Shown: positions 35,144 to 45,218, numbered from the stretch's first letter. The stretch: DNA of 64,000 nucleotides from Novosphingobium rosa NBRC 15208 (GCF_001598555.1 NZ_BCZE01000035.1:1-64000); one strand, 5' to 3'. Program-made: numbers and translations. Notes: generated from the letters alone by a model not told the origin.

Positions 35144-35440
35144 GAGCGGGCTATTTCGCCTCGAGTTGCCAGCGTGGCGTTGCCGATGATTGAACCGTGA
35201 TGATCCGGCACCGGTCCGGATGCTTGTCCGTTCGATAGGTGTTGCTCCGGTCGCGACGGACCAACCCATTTTATGGCGTCCGGCCTGGCATCCCTGATGC
35301 ACGGTTGATCGAATTGCCGAGCAGTAAGTCGTCGGGTTGCCGCGCTCGCATGGATCATTTGTCGTCCCCATCGTTCGGAACAGTGACCGCCTGATGGTCC
35401 GGTCCATCCGGGCCATTCAGGCAAACCGATGGAGATTGCC

Positions 35441-36016
35441 ATGACACTCCCGAAAGACGACGCCCCCGCTAGCACCGCCAAGAGCCAGGAGGGCATCACG
35501 GCGGGCATCGGTGAATTGCGTGGCCCCAAGGGCGATGCGCTGGCGAGCTGGTCGGTGACGATCAACCGCCCGCACGGCGATCTCTACACGTTCTTCCACG
35601 ATTTCGCTCATCTTCCGCAGATCATGGACAATGTCGATCATGTCGAGGTGATCGACGCGTTGCGTTCACACTGGGTGGTGAAAGCGCCCGCCGGGCACCT
35701 TGTGGAATGGGACGCCATCATCACCGAGGAGAAGGAAGGCGAACTGATCGCCTGGACCTCCATCGAGGGTGCGGATATTGCCCACGCCGGGCGCATCACC
35801 TTTCAGGATGCCGGAGCGCGCGGGACAGTGGTGACCGCAACCATCGCCTATCATCCGCCGGGCGGTCTGCTTGGCAAGACCATCGCCAAGCTGTTTCAGC
35901 GCGAGCCGGAAATACAGGTTCGACGCGACCTGCGGCGCTTCAAGCAACTGATGGAGACCGGCGAGATCGCCACCAACGCCCGCACCACCAAGCAGTTCGA
36001 CGAGGAGATGGCCTGA
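35441..36016 (+). CDS. SRPBCC (cyclase/dehydrase-type) protein
   Basis: A 191-residue START-like protein. Residues 30-175 match the polyketide cyclase/dehydrase pattern of SRPBCC proteins: [56 protein letters not shown] and [16 protein letters not shown] lies 6 bases before the ATG at 35441, so I prefer it to one at 35429. The stop overlaps the start of the alcohol dehydrogenase gene (TGATG). The fold binds hydrophobic ligands. Relatives sit in stress-induced operons with dehydrogenases, as here, but no ligand is known. Confidence 0.88.
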   Translation: MTLPKDDAPASTAKSQEGITAGIGELRGPKGDALASWSVTINRPHGDLYTFFHDFAHLPQIMDNVDHVEVIDALRSHWVVKAPAGHLVEWDAIITEEKEGELIAWTSIEGADIAHAGRITFQDAGARGTVVTATIAYHPPGGLLGKTIAKLFQREPEIQVRRDLRRFKQLMETGEIATNARTTKQFDEEMA

Positions 36017-37227
36017 TGCGCGCTCTGACTTGGCACGGGAAGCATGACGTTCGCGTTGAAACGGTGGACGACCCCGAGATCATCAACCCGCGCGACGCCA
36101 TCATCAAGATCACCTCGACCGCGATCTGCGGCTCGGATCTGCATCTCTATGACGGCTTCATCCCCACGATGAAGGCCGGCGATATTCTTGGCCACGAATT
36201 TATGGGTGAGGTGGTCGAGACCGGTGTGAAGTCGACGCTCAAGAAGGGCCAGCGCGTGGTGGTGCCTTTCACCATCGCCTGCGGCTCCTGCTATCATTGC
36301 GGCAAGCATCAGTATTCCGCCTGTGACAATGGAAATCCCGCCGACAATCAGGATCTGGGCATGGAGCTTTACGGCCAGCCCATGTCGGGTCTGTTCGGCT
36401 ACAGCCATCTCACGGGCGGCTATGCGGGGGGGCAGGCGGAATATGTCCGCGTGCCCTTCAGCGATACCGGCCCCATCGTGATCCCCGACGGTCTGGACGA
36501 TGACGAGGTGCTGTTCCTCTCCGATATCCTGCCCACCGGCTGGCAGGCGGCAGAAAATGCCGACATTGAACCGGGCGATACGGTCGCTGTCTGGGGCTGC
36601 GGTCCGGTCGGGCTTTTCGCGGTGCAATCAGCCTTTCTGATGGGTGCGCAGCGCGTCATTGCCATCGATCATTTCCCCCATAGGCTGGAGTTGGCCAAAA
36701 AGTTCGGCGCCGAGACGATCAACTTCGAGGAAAGCAAGACCTATGAGGCGCTGATGGCCATGACCGGCGGCATCGGGCCCGATGCGGTGATCGATGCCGT
36801 TGGGCTGGAAGCGCACGGTTTCTTCGTCGACAATGTGATTGACCAGATCAAGGCCTCCACCTTTCTGGGGACAGACCGACCCCATTCCATCCGGCAAGCC
36901 ATTCTGGCCTGCCGTAAGGGCGGGCGGGTTTCAATGCCCGCCGTGTATGGCGGCTTTGTCGACAAATTTCCGCTCGGCGCCTTCATGGAAAAGGGCCTGA
37001 CGCTCAAAACGGGCCAGACCAGCGTGCAGCATTACATGCCCGCACTGCTCAATGCGGTCATCGAAAAGAAGATCGATACGACCTTCCTGATCAGTCACCG
37101 GTTGGGGCTGGAGGAGGCAGCGCAAGGCTACAAGATGTTCCATGACAACCAGAACGAGGTGACCAAGGTGGTGCTCAAGCCCGGCCTGGCGCCCACACCT
37201 GCAGGAAAGGAATCTCGCCATGTCTGA
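36016..37227 (+). CDS. Zinc-dependent alcohol/formaldehyde dehydrogenase-like protein
   Basis: A 403-residue medium-chain dehydrogenase. Catalytic zinc ligands are in [12 protein letters not shown] (Cys) and GHEFMG (His-Glu). The structural zinc lobe is [15 protein letters not shown]. The NAD-binding motif is [14 protein letters not shown]. The insert after the [20 protein letters not shown] block is typical of glutathione-independent formaldehyde dehydrogenases and their relatives. It is the second gene of a run SRPBCC-ADH-SDR-catalase with overlapping or closely spaced ends. The likely role is aldehyde or alcohol turnover under stress; the exact substrate is open. Confidence 0.9.
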   Translation: MRALTWHGKHDVRVETVDDPEIINPRDAIIKITSTAICGSDLHLYDGFIPTMKAGDILGHEFMGEVVETGVKSTLKKGQRVVVPFTIACGSCYHCGKHQYSACDNGNPADNQDLGMELYGQPMSGLFGYSHLTGGYAGGQAEYVRVPFSDTGPIVIPDGLDDDEVLFLSDILPTGWQAAENADIEPGDTVAVWGCGPVGLFAVQSAFLMGAQRVIAIDHFPHRLELAKKFGAETINFEESKTYEALMAMTGGIGPDAVIDAVGLEAHGFFVDNVIDQIKASTFLGTDRPHSIRQAILACRKGGRVSMPAVYGGFVDKFPLGAFMEKGLTLKTGQTSVQHYMPALLNAVIEKKIDTTFLISHRLGLEEAAQGYKMFHDNQNEVTKVVLKPGLAPTPAGKESRHV

Positions 37228-38032
37228 CAAAGGGGCTGATAAATTCGCGATCATCACCGGGGCCTCGACAGGCATCGGTTTCGAACTGGCAACCCTGGCG
37301 GCGAAGAACGGCTATGACATTCTTGTCGTCGCCGATGAGCCGTTGATCGATGCAGCCGCCGCCGATTTCCGGCAGTTTGGCGTGGAAGTGCAGTCGGTCG
37401 AAGCCGATCTTTCCACCCTGGAAGGCGTGGACAGCTTGCTCAAGACCATCGGCGAGCGCAAGATCGATGTGCTCTGCGCCAATGCCGGGCGAGGACTGGG
37501 CCATGGCTTCCTTGACCAGAGCGTGGCCGATTGGCGCCGCGTCGTGGACACCAACATCACTGGAACGCTCTATCTGCTGCAGCAGGTGCTGCGTGACATG
37601 GTGGGGCGCGATGAGGGCAAGGTGTTGATCACCGGCTCGATCGCGGGCTTTATCCCGGGAAGCTTTCAGGCGGTTTACAACGGCACCAAGGCCTTCATCG
37701 ACAGCTTTGGCGACGCCATCCGCAATGAGCTGAAAGACAGCAAGGGCGTGACCATCACCACGCTGATGCCCGGCCCCATCGACACCGAGTTCTTCGCACG
37801 CGCCGACATGCTCGATACCAGCGTGGGCGCGGCGGACAACAAAAGCGACCCCGCCGACGTCGCGCGCGATGGGTGGGAAGCGCTGATGGCAGGCGAGGCG
37901 CATATCGTCTCGGGCTGGAAGAACAAGCTGCAGGCGGCGGTGGCCCATGTCACACCTGCCAGCATTCTTGCCGAGCAGCATCGTAAAATGGCCGCCCCCG
38001 GCACGGCGCAACCCGAAACCAATGATCTGTGA
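37220..38032 (+). CDS. Short-chain dehydrogenase/reductase
   Basis: A 270-residue classical [19 protein letters not shown] is the NAD(P)-binding TGxxxGxG motif, CANAGRGLG the NAG motif, and ITGSIAGF, with YNGTKAF after it, gives the catalytic Ser-Tyr-Lys. The PGPIDTEFF block follows. An unusual acidic or hydrophobic residue after strand 2 (VVADEP) does not settle NAD versus NADP. It overlaps the upstream dehydrogenase by 8 bases, so it is co-translated. The substrate is unknown. Confidence 0.92.
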   Translation: MSDKGADKFAIITGASTGIGFELATLAAKNGYDILVVADEPLIDAAAADFRQFGVEVQSVEADLSTLEGVDSLLKTIGERKIDVLCANAGRGLGHGFLDQSVADWRRVVDTNITGTLYLLQQVLRDMVGRDEGKVLITGSIAGFIPGSFQAVYNGTKAFIDSFGDAIRNELKDSKGVTITTLMPGPIDTEFFARADMLDTSVGAADNKSDPADVARDGWEALMAGEAHIVSGWKNKLQAAVAHVTPASILAEQHRKMAAPGTAQPETNDL

Positions 38033-38043
38033 AAGGCCTGCCC

Positions 38044-39129
38044 ATGACTCCAGTCCGCTATACCCCCGATGTGGAAGTGATCGACCCGGAAGAACCCCGC
38101 ATTCAGGCCCAGCTCGTCGAGGCCTTCCGCGAGATCAGCGAGACCACTCATCGCGATCTCGGCCACGGCTACCGCGCTGTCCATGCCAAAAGCCATGCTC
38201 TGCTTAAAGCTACCTTCAGCGTGCTGGCGGGGTTGCCCGCCGAGTATGCGCAGGGGCTCTTTGCCACCCCCGGCACGCATGACGCCCTCCTACGGATTTC
38301 GACAAATGCCGGCGATCTGCTGCCCGACACCGTTTCCCTGCAGCGCGGTTTTGCGATCAAGGTCTTCGACGTCGAGGGCGAGCGGCTGCCTGGCAGCGCC
38401 GATGCCAGGACACAGGATTTCCTGCTGGCCAATGGCATCGCCTTTCCCACCGCCGGCCCGGAACCCTTCTTGCGCACGCTGCAATTGCTGGCCAAGACGA
38501 CCGACAAGGTCGAGGGGCTGAAGAAGTTCATCTCGCTGGTGTTCCGCAACCTTGAGAAGGGTGTGGAAGCGCTGGGCGGCGAAAGCGCCCTGCTGACCAC
38601 GCTGGGGGGGCACCCCAACACCAACCCGCTGGGCGAACGTTACTTCAGCCAGGCGCCGATCCGCTATGGTGACTATATGGCCAAGGTTGGCCTGTTTCCG
38701 GTCTCTCCCAACTTCACGGTGCTGGAAGGCAGGGAACTGGACATCGATGGTCGTGAAAATGCCCTGCGCGAAGAGATCGGCGTGATCCTCGCCAAGGAAG
38801 GCGGACGCTGGGAACTGCGTGTGCAGCTCTGCCGCGACCTTGGCGCCAATCCGATCGAGGATGCTTCCGTGCCCTGGCCGGAAGAGGACAACCCCTATGT
38901 GGCGGTCGCGGTGATCGATGTTGCTCCGCAAAGGGCCTGGACGGGCGAACGCGCGGCCATTCTGGATGACCAGATCGCCTTCAGCCCTTGGCATGGCATT
39001 GTCGAGCATCGCCCGCTCGGCGCGATCATGCGGGCCCGCAAGCCTGCTTACGAAGCATCGTCGGGGCTGCGCGGCAGCTTCAACGGTTGTCCGATGCATC
39101 AGCCGGGCAGCGCGGCATTGCCGGACTGA
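38044..39129 (+). CDS. Catalase-family haem protein (small, SrpA/allene-oxide-synthase-like)
   Basis: A 361-residue protein of the short catalase-like superfamily. RALHA-type pocket residues appear in HGYRAVHAKSH, then LRISTNAGD, QRGFAIKVFDVEG and TQDFLLANGIAFP. A tyrosinate-like C-terminal region includes AFSPWHGIVEHRPLGAIMRARKP. It is about 130 residues shorter than monofunctional catalases. Members break down peroxides or fatty-acid hydroperoxides. GAAAGG lies about 7 bases before the ATG at 38044; a GTG at 38029 overlaps the SDR stop and is less likely. It is the fourth gene of the stress operon. Confidence 0.88.
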   Translation: MTPVRYTPDVEVIDPEEPRIQAQLVEAFREISETTHRDLGHGYRAVHAKSHALLKATFSVLAGLPAEYAQGLFATPGTHDALLRISTNAGDLLPDTVSLQRGFAIKVFDVEGERLPGSADARTQDFLLANGIAFPTAGPEPFLRTLQLLAKTTDKVEGLKKFISLVFRNLEKGVEALGGESALLTTLGGHPNTNPLGERYFSQAPIRYGDYMAKVGLFPVSPNFTVLEGRELDIDGRENALREEIGVILAKEGGRWELRVQLCRDLGANPIEDASVPWPEEDNPYVAVAVIDVAPQRAWTGERAAILDDQIAFSPWHGIVEHRPLGAIMRARKPAYEASSGLRGSFNGCPMHQPGSAALPD

Positions 39130-39204
39130 CCGAGGCTCCTGCCGCAAGCAGGCGCTCGGGGCACGTGCCTTACCCTGATCCTTACCCCCATCGGAGCCAA
39201 ACCA

Positions 39205-40326
39205 ATGATCAAAGCCATGGGATATGCCGCCCATCACGCCTTTACCGGCCTCAAGCCGCTGGCGTTCGAACGGGACGAGGCCGGGGCGGGCGAAGTGGAG
39301 ATAGAGGTCCTGTTCTGCGGGGTCTGTCATTCTGACATTCACCAGGTGAAGAACGAATGGTCGAACACTGTCTATCCCTGCATGCCGGGGCATGAGATCG
39401 TCGGACGCGTGACCAGCGTGGGGCATGGCGTGACCCGGCATGCCGTGGGCGATCTTGTGGGCGTTGGGTGCATGATCGACAGTTGCCGCAGCTGCGCGCC
39501 ATGCCAGGCCCGTGAGGAAAACTACTGCGAGGGCCCGAACAGCTGGCTTGCCACCTACAACGGCCCCATGGTGCCCAGGGCGATGGCGCCCACAGGCCGC
39601 AACATGTATCTCGCGGACAACACCTATGGCGGCTATTCGACCGTCATCGTGGTGAAGGAGGACTTCGTTCTCAAGATCCCCGATGGCCTGCGCCCCGAGA
39701 TCGCGGCGCCGATCCTGTGCGCGGGCGTCACCACCTATTCGCCGATGAAGCACTGGGGCGTAAAGGCGGGTGACCATGTGGGGATCATCGGCTTTGGTGG
39801 CCTGGGCGACATGGCAATCAAGCTGGCCAAGGTAATGGGCGCGGACGTGACGGTCTTCACCACCAGCGAAGACAAGTTCGGCGACGCGCGGGCCATCGGG
39901 GCACGCCCCGTGCTCGAGAGCGACAAGGACGCATTGCAGGGGCTGGCCAACAGTTTCGACTTTATGCTCTCGACCATCCCCGAGAAGCACGACATCAACC
40001 CCTTCATTCCGCTGCTCAAGCGTGACAGGACGCTGGTGGTGGTCGGTGCCCTGGAACCCTTGGCGCCGGTCAACAATATGGCGCAGGCGGTACATCGCAA
40101 GTCGGTGGCAGGCTCTCTTATCGGCAGCATTGCCGAGACGCAGGAAGTGCTCGACTTCTGTGCACAGCATGGCATCGGCCCGGACATTCAGGTCATCGCC
40201 ATGCAGACCATCAACGATGCCTATCGCGACATCGAGAAGGGTAAGAGCCGCTATCGTTATGTGATCGACATGGCCTCGCTCAAGCAGGAGATGGGTGCGG
40301 CTGCTGCCGACGCGATGCAAGTCTAG
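39205..40326 (+). CDS. Zinc-dependent NADP alcohol dehydrogenase (CAD/YahK type)
   Basis: A 373-residue cinnamyl-alcohol-dehydrogenase-type enzyme. Catalytic zinc is bound by LFCGVCHSDIHQ (Cys) and MPGHEIVGR. The structural zinc lobe is CRSCAPCQAREENYC. The cofactor loop is GIIGFGGLGDMAIK, and the TSEDK region after strand 2 suggests NADP. It reduces aldehydes broadly in relatives. It starts 75 bases after the catalase gene on the same strand and could be part of that operon. A 13-bp-stem hairpin follows 25 bases after its stop. Confidence 0.93.
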   Translation: MIKAMGYAAHHAFTGLKPLAFERDEAGAGEVEIEVLFCGVCHSDIHQVKNEWSNTVYPCMPGHEIVGRVTSVGHGVTRHAVGDLVGVGCMIDSCRSCAPCQAREENYCEGPNSWLATYNGPMVPRAMAPTGRNMYLADNTYGGYSTVIVVKEDFVLKIPDGLRPEIAAPILCAGVTTYSPMKHWGVKAGDHVGIIGFGGLGDMAIKLAKVMGADVTVFTTSEDKFGDARAIGARPVLESDKDALQGLANSFDFMLSTIPEKHDINPFIPLLKRDRTLVVVGALEPLAPVNNMAQAVHRKSVAGSLIGSIAETQEVLDFCAQHGIGPDIQVIAMQTINDAYRDIEKGKSRYRYVIDMASLKQEMGAAAADAMQV

Positions 40327-40351
40327 CGACTTCAACTCAGTTCCCGAGAAG

Positions 40352-40388
40352 CTGGCGAAGGAGATTTGTGTGTCATCTCCTTCGCCAG
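40352..40388. terminator. Perfect 13-bp inverted repeat after the stress operon
   Basis: CTGGCGAAGGAGA and TCTCCTTCGCCAG pair over 13 bases around an 11-base loop. The hairpin lies 25 bases after the last dehydrogenase stop and before a convergent gene ending at 40537. It is a strong RNA hairpin, likely ending or stabilising the 3' end of the transcript. No T-run follows, so it may work with Rho or as a processing or stability element. Confidence 0.55.
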
Positions 40389-40536
40389 CGCCGCGGTGCC
40401 GGTGCACTCTGGGGTGAAGCGAGCTTGCAGGGGGCAGGTGGAGAACGCGCCGCCAGAACATGTCCGGGAGCGCGGCATGAAAAGGATTTCAGTCGTGAGC
40501 AGGCCACCGGCGGTCCCTGGAAACCTCGATGGACGC

Positions 40537-41244
40537 CTATGTCGCGTTATGATGCGCTGACGTGGCCTCATCATCCCGGTCATGCGGGCTGGAGCCGAAG
40601 CCGCTGCCCCCACCACTGCCCATTCCCATGCCGCCGCCCGCACCGCCACCCTGCTTGTTTTCACCCCCGCCATTCTTGTCCTTCTCCTTGCCTGCAGGTC
40701 GGGCGGGGCCCTGCATGGGGATCGAGATGTCAGAGGGGATGGGGTCGAGATCAAGGGCTTCGCGGATGAAGGCGCGAAGGGCGATCACCAGATCCTGCGT
40801 ATGGACGGGTCGCCCTGCCACGAGTTCGCAGGCGGCCTGGGTGGCGAGACGGACATGCTCATCCGTGCCCAGCAGGATGATGTCGGACAGCGCGCCCTCC
40901 ACCGCATCCCTGATGCGCCGCGCCCGGTCCGACGTTTCGGCTTTCTCCGGGGTGAGATCGAGCGCGGCCATCGGCTCGGTCGGCGTGGCCTCACCTTTGC
41001 GGTGCAGATCGCGCAAATGGCGCGGGTCCACAGTGAGATCGCCGGTGAAGGAGCCGCCCAGAACCTTGTAGGCGGCGATCAGCGTACGCAAGCGTTCGTT
41101 GATCTGACGATTGGAACGCTCTCGGCGCTGCTGGATGGCCAGCATGGTCACCAGCCGCAGGCCGACGCCGATGGCTGTGAACAGCGTCAACCCCAGCATG
41201 GTGCTGACCAGCGTGTGCCATGAGGTGAAATCAAGCCCGTGCAA
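40537..41244 (-). CDS. Membrane-anchored protein of unknown function
   Basis: A 235-residue protein with one N-terminal membrane helix (about 12-36, LVSTMLGLTLFTAIGVGLRLV). A helical soluble region follows (about 40-175) with RRERSNRQINERLRTLIAAYKVLGGSF and a second block ATQAACELVAGRP. The glycine/asparagine/methionine-rich tail (about 190-225) looks disordered. No catalytic motif is seen. It starts 10 bases before the end of the glucose dehydrogenase gene on the same strand, so it may be read on the same transcript. I do not know the family. Confidence 0.7.
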   Translation of the reverse strand: MHGLDFTSWHTLVSTMLGLTLFTAIGVGLRLVTMLAIQQRRERSNRQINERLRTLIAAYKVLGGSFTGDLTVDPRHLRDLHRKGEATPTEPMAALDLTPEKAETSDRARRIRDAVEGALSDIILLGTDEHVRLATQAACELVAGRPVHTQDLVIALRAFIREALDLDPIPSDISIPMQGPARPAGKEKDKNGGGENKQGGGAGGGMGMGSGGGSGFGSSPHDRDDEATSAHHNAT

Positions 41245-41253
41245 GGTACGGTC

Positions 41254-43653
41254 TCAGGACCTGGGCAAGGCAAAAGCGAACACGCTGTCGCCGTTGCGCG
41301 TACCTAGGCCGCCATGGCCGCCCGCCGCGATCACGACATATTCCCGCCCGTCACGCCCCTGATACACAGAGGGCGTCGCCTGACCGCCCGCGGGCAGCCG
41401 GGCCTGCCAGACGATCTTGCCGGTTTTCTCATCGAGCGCGCGAATATAGTCGTCGGCATAGGCGCCCACGAAGATCAGGCCGCCCGCTGTCACCACATTG
41501 CCGCCGATGTTGAAGATGCCGGTGGGTAGGGCGACATTGGTGTGCGCCTTGAACAGGCCCATGTCGCGCGTGGTGCCAACCGGGCGCTCCCAGACGATTT
41601 TGCGGGTGACCAGATCGATCGCCACCATCTTGCCCCATGGCGGGCGGATGCAGGGTGCGCCAAGCGCGTTGAGCCAGGGCTTGACCGTCACCTCATAAGG
41701 CGTGCCATATTGCGGGCCGTTGGCAAATTCGGGTGGCTGAGGATAGGGCTGGCCGCTCTGCCAACCCGCCCAGGGCTTAATCAGGCCTTGTTTGATCGCC
41801 TCATCATGCGGCGTCGCCTTGGCAATAAAGGGGATGTAGCTGGTGTTGGCGATGAAGAGATGCCGCGCCGGGTCGATGGTGCCGCCTTGCCAGTCCATCA
41901 CGCCGTCGAAAGCTGGATAGGCGATCGAGCCTTGCGTGGAGGGCGGGGTGAATTGCCCTTCATAGCGCATCGAGCGGAACTGGATGCGGCACATCATCTG
42001 GTCGATCGGCGTGGCGCCCCACATGTCGTTTTCGGTCAGATCCTTGGGCGCGAGCGACGGCATGCCCGTGGAAAAGGGCTGCGTGAGGGAGAGATGGTCA
42101 CCCGGCAACGGATTTTGCGGGACCGCCTTTTCTGTGACCTGTGCGAGCGGCTGCCCATTGCGGCGGTCGAGGAGGAAGATCTCGCCGCGCTTGGTGGTTT
42201 GCACCAGGGCCGGCACACCGCCGGGAAGATCGACCAGTGAACCGGCGATCGGCAGGTCGAAGTCCCATACGTCGTGATGCACGGTCTGGAAATGCCAACG
42301 CTCCTTGCCGGTATCGAGATCGAGGGCGACGATGGCCGAACTGTATTTGTCATCGAAGGGGCGGCGGTGCGCCCCCCAATAGTCGGGCGTGGCATTGCCC
42401 ATCGGCACATAGACCATCCCAAGCTTGTCGTCGGCGGTGTAGGCGCCCCAGCCATTGGGGGTGCCGCGCGTATAGACCTCGCCAGCCGCGAGCTGCGAGG
42501 TGGGATCGGCGCGGCCCATGTCCCAGGCCCAGGCCAGTTGGCCGGACGTGGCATCGAAGGCGCGGATCACCCCTGATGGCTCGCCCTCGGTCTGATTGTC
42601 ATAAATCCAGCCAGACAGCATGATCTTGCCCCGCACAACCAGCGGCTGAGAGCTGATGAAATGGAAGCCCGGGGGCACATTGCCCATGCCCTGGCGGAGA
42701 TCCACATAGCCGTTGGTTCCAAAGCTGGAGCAGAGCGCGCCACTGCGCGCGTCCAGCGCAAAAAGCCGGGCATCCGCCGTGGTGGAGATGATCCGCTGGC
42801 CACAGGGCGCATTGGCATCGGCAGCCTGGAAGTAGGCAACGCCGCGGCAGGCCAGATAGATGTTGGGCTTGGTGTCATTCTGCGGGTGGAAGCGCCACCG
42901 CTGCTTGCCGGTCACCGCGTCCAGCGCCACGATATCGCGATGGGGCGTGCAAAAATAGGTGGTGTCGGCGATCTTGATCGGTGTGGCCTCGAAATTGAAT
43001 TCATGGCCATGCGCGTTCTCGCCCGATTGAGGCAGATCGCCGCTGTTGAACTGCCAGGCAACCTGCAATTGCTTCACGTTTTCGGGCGTGATCTGGGCGA
43101 GGGGGGAGTAGCGGTTGCCATCGGCGGTGCGCCCATAAAATTGCCAGTCACCATCGGCAACGGAAATGGTCGGCGGGCTGAAGGGCGAGGCGGCTGCGAT
43201 TTCGCCATGCCTGTCCCAGCGCAAGGCGGTGGTGGCCCAGCCAAGGCCGAACACCAGAACGATCAACAGGGCGCAGATGCCGGCGCCGGACCAGCGTACG
43301 ACACTCCATGCTTTTTCAGGAATGCCGAAGCGACCCGACACCCATGGCATCGCAAGCCAGAGCCCAAGCACGGCAGGCGCCACCAGGCGGGGCACCAGGG
43401 CCCAGCCATCGAGCCCCACCTCGAAGAGTGACCACAAAAACGTGATCAGCAGCACGGCCCCATAGATCCAGAGTGCCATCCGGCGCCGTGCGATCACCAG
43501 AGCCCCTGAAAGCAACAGGCCAATGCCGGCGATCAGATAATAGGCAGACCCACCCAGCTTGAGCAATTCAATGCCACCGATACCCAGCACCAGAGCCAGA
43601 AGGATCATCAGCGACCCTGTGATGCCGGTCGTGGTGAAAAGTCGTTGCCGCAT
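41254..43653 (-). CDS. gcd: Membrane-bound PQQ-dependent glucose/quinate dehydrogenase
   Basis: A 799-residue quinoprotein dehydrogenase. Five hydrophobic helices fill residues about 5-140, followed by a periplasmic eight-bladed propeller. Propeller motifs are plentiful: DWQFYGRTADGNRYSPL, ALDAVTGKQRWRFHPQND, ALDLDTGKERWHFQTVHHD and VWDFDLP. It oxidises glucose or a related polyol to the lactone and passes electrons to ubiquinone, so it could feed the cyo oxidase encoded upstream. PQQ synthesis genes are not in the window. The ATG at 43653 (MRQRLFTT) is chosen over one ten codons upstream. Glucose versus quinate/shikimate specificity cannot be read from sequence by eye. Confidence 0.93.
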   Translation of the reverse strand: MRQRLFTTTGITGSLMILLALVLGIGGIELLKLGGSAYYLIAGIGLLLSGALVIARRRMALWIYGAVLLITFLWSLFEVGLDGWALVPRLVAPAVLGLWLAMPWVSGRFGIPEKAWSVVRWSGAGICALLIVLVFGLGWATTALRWDRHGEIAAASPFSPPTISVADGDWQFYGRTADGNRYSPLAQITPENVKQLQVAWQFNSGDLPQSGENAHGHEFNFEATPIKIADTTYFCTPHRDIVALDAVTGKQRWRFHPQNDTKPNIYLACRGVAYFQAADANAPCGQRIISTTADARLFALDARSGALCSSFGTNGYVDLRQGMGNVPPGFHFISSQPLVVRGKIMLSGWIYDNQTEGEPSGVIRAFDATSGQLAWAWDMGRADPTSQLAAGEVYTRGTPNGWGAYTADDKLGMVYVPMGNATPDYWGAHRRPFDDKYSSAIVALDLDTGKERWHFQTVHHDVWDFDLPIAGSLVDLPGGVPALVQTTKRGEIFLLDRRNGQPLAQVTEKAVPQNPLPGDHLSLTQPFSTGMPSLAPKDLTENDMWGATPIDQMMCRIQFRSMRYEGQFTPPSTQGSIAYPAFDGVMDWQGGTIDPARHLFIANTSYIPFIAKATPHDEAIKQGLIKPWAGWQSGQPYPQPPEFANGPQYGTPYEVTVKPWLNALGAPCIRPPWGKMVAIDLVTRKIVWERPVGTTRDMGLFKAHTNVALPTGIFNIGGNVVTAGGLIFVGAYADDYIRALDEKTGKIVWQARLPAGGQATPSVYQGRDGREYVVIAAGGHGGLGTRNGDSVFAFALPRS

Positions 43654-43724
43654 TGCCGTTTTCTCCCAGATCGAGAGGTGCAACGCTGCGCATGGAACAA
43701 GGGTCCGTCTGGAAAAGGCAGCGG

Positions 43725-44621
43725 TCAGGCCTCAGGCCTCACGATAGCTTGGGAGAAAAAGCGCAACAGCAGGTCCGTCACTGTCGCGGGCGCTTCACGC
43801 GTCGGGAAATGCCCGATACCGGGCAGGCCGATCAACTCAAAGGGCCCACTGAACTTCGAAGGGACCGGGTCGAAGCTGCTCTGACAGGTCACCCCATCCT
43901 CATCGCCCTTGATGAAGAGGGCAGGGTGGTGGATCGTCTGGGTGGCTTTCACTTTGTCTTCCAGCCAGACGCTGCGGGAATCGGGCTCAGCGCTTCCCCA
44001 GCGTGAGCGGTAGCTGTGAAGCGTGACTTCGACCCAGTCCGGATTGTCGAAGGACTTGGCCACGCGGGTGAAGGTCTCCTCATCGAACCAGCCCCCAGGC
44101 GCCCAATTGACCCAATGGACATGGGCAAAGCCGTGGCGATCCTCCCGAACTGCCTGCTCGCCGCGCGGCGTTGCCATAAACCAGTGATACCAGTAGCGCT
44201 GTGCCTGTTCGAAGGAAGGCGTCAGCATGCCGCCAAGCCGTGGCGGGGTCGAGAGCATGGCGAGGCGTTCGACACGCGCGGGCCAGCCCACCGCCAGCGC
44301 TTCGGCCACATTGGAGCCCCAATCGTGGCCCGCGACAGCAAAGCGCTCGATCTGCAGGGCGTCGAGCAGGGCGATCATGTCCATTGCCAGCAAGGCGCTG
44401 TTGCCATGGCGCGGAACAGCGTCGTGCAGAAAGAAGGTCTGGCCAAAGCCTCGCCACGCTGGAACGATCACCCGGTGTCCGGCCAGAGTCAGGGCCTTCG
44501 CGATGGGAGTCCAGGTCGAGGCGTCATCCGGCCATCCGTGAAGCAGGAGGACGACTTTGCCGTCACCAGCACCCAACTCTTCGTAATTCTGGTCGAGATC
44601 GGTTGTGGTGACCGAGGGCAT
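43725..44621 (-). CDS. Alpha/beta hydrolase, epoxide-hydrolase/dehalogenase-like
   Basis: A 298-residue hydrolase. LLLHGWPDD carries the HG oxyanion motif. The nucleophile elbow is AVAGHDWGSNVA, so the nucleophile is Asp, as in epoxide hydrolases, haloalkane dehalogenases and fluoroacetate dehalogenases. GIGHFPTRE supplies the catalytic His. AAAGGA lies about 8 bases before the ATG at 44621, whereas the longer frame to 44774 is unlike protein. The cap has WYHWFMATPRGEQ. It is 71 bases from the gcd start on the same strand. Natural substrate unknown. Confidence 0.88.
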   Translation of the reverse strand: MPSVTTTDLDQNYEELGAGDGKVVLLLHGWPDDASTWTPIAKALTLAGHRVIVPAWRGFGQTFFLHDAVPRHGNSALLAMDMIALLDALQIERFAVAGHDWGSNVAEALAVGWPARVERLAMLSTPPRLGGMLTPSFEQAQRYWYHWFMATPRGEQAVREDRHGFAHVHWVNWAPGGWFDEETFTRVAKSFDNPDWVEVTLHSYRSRWGSAEPDSRSVWLEDKVKATQTIHHPALFIKGDEDGVTCQSSFDPVPSKFSGPFELIGLPGIGHFPTREAPATVTDLLLRFFSQAIVRPEA

Positions 44622-44873
44622 GGATGCTGTCCTTTGCGTTGCAAAATCGTGTGGCGGTGGGAGACGGGATGTAAGCCGGTCCCTGACCCCGCAGTTCCCG
44701 ACCGTCTCGCCTGTTCGCGGAATGCGTCGCGCCATGGCTTGTTGCCCGCTGCTACTTGCGGCGTGATAGGCCACCCCCAGTTTGCGATAGGAGCATGCTG
44801 AGTGCCCCGCGTCGCATCGGACCTATAGGGCCGCTGGTCTTTTCCATCAGGATTGGGAAAAAGGACAGAGACC

Positions 44874-45137
44874 ATGGCTGGAGGATGGACCCGCGACGGA
44901 GCAGTGCAGGACCAGATCGAGGATAGTGTGAAAGAAGCGGTGGATTTCGCGCGATCCCGCATGCCTGCCGGCGATGGCGAAACCTTCTGTGTGATGTGCG
45001 GCGAGGAAATCGCCGAAGCGCGGCGCAAGGCTCTCCCGGGCGCACGCACCTGCGTTGCCTGCCAGGAAAAGCGAGACAGCAGCGCGGCCAGGTCCTCCTT
45101 CAACCGTCGCGGCTGCAAGGACAGCCAGCTGCGATGA
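44874..45137 (+). CDS. DksA/TraR-type C4 zinc-finger protein
   Basis: An 87-residue protein with a helical N-terminus (EDSVKEAVDFARSRM) and a single C4 zinc finger, CVMCGEEI then TCVACQEK. The last 20 residues are Ser/Arg-rich. This is the short TraR/YbiI-like form of the DksA family. Such proteins can bind in the RNA-polymerase secondary channel, though short forms often lack the acidic coiled-coil tip. A GGACAGAG-type site precedes the ATG at 44874. It diverges from the hydrolase gene with a 252-base gap. A tandem 16-base repeat overlaps its stop codon. Confidence 0.85.
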   Translation: MAGGWTRDGAVQDQIEDSVKEAVDFARSRMPAGDGETFCVMCGEEIAEARRKALPGARTCVACQEKRDSSAARSSFNRRGCKDSQLR

Positions 45138-45162
45138 CAGGCGCTTGCGATGACAGGCGCTA
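45131..45162. repeat. Two tandem 16-base repeats at the end of the zinc-finger gene
   Basis: GCGATGACAGGCGCTT is followed immediately by GCGATGACAGGCGCTA, 15 of 16 bases identical. The first copy contains the TGA stop of the zinc-finger gene. It is most simply a slippage duplication. No function is suggested. Confidence 0.75.
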
Positions 45163-45218
45163 TGATGGCCGCGACAGCTGTCTCGCGCAGGGTTGGCCGC
45201 CGGAGTTATGGTCGGCAC

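Noticed and set aside
38290..40461. 723-codon minus-strand frame across the catalase and dehydrogenase genes
   Set aside because: Spans two well-supported genes on the other strand and has His/Arg-rich composition; antisense shadow.
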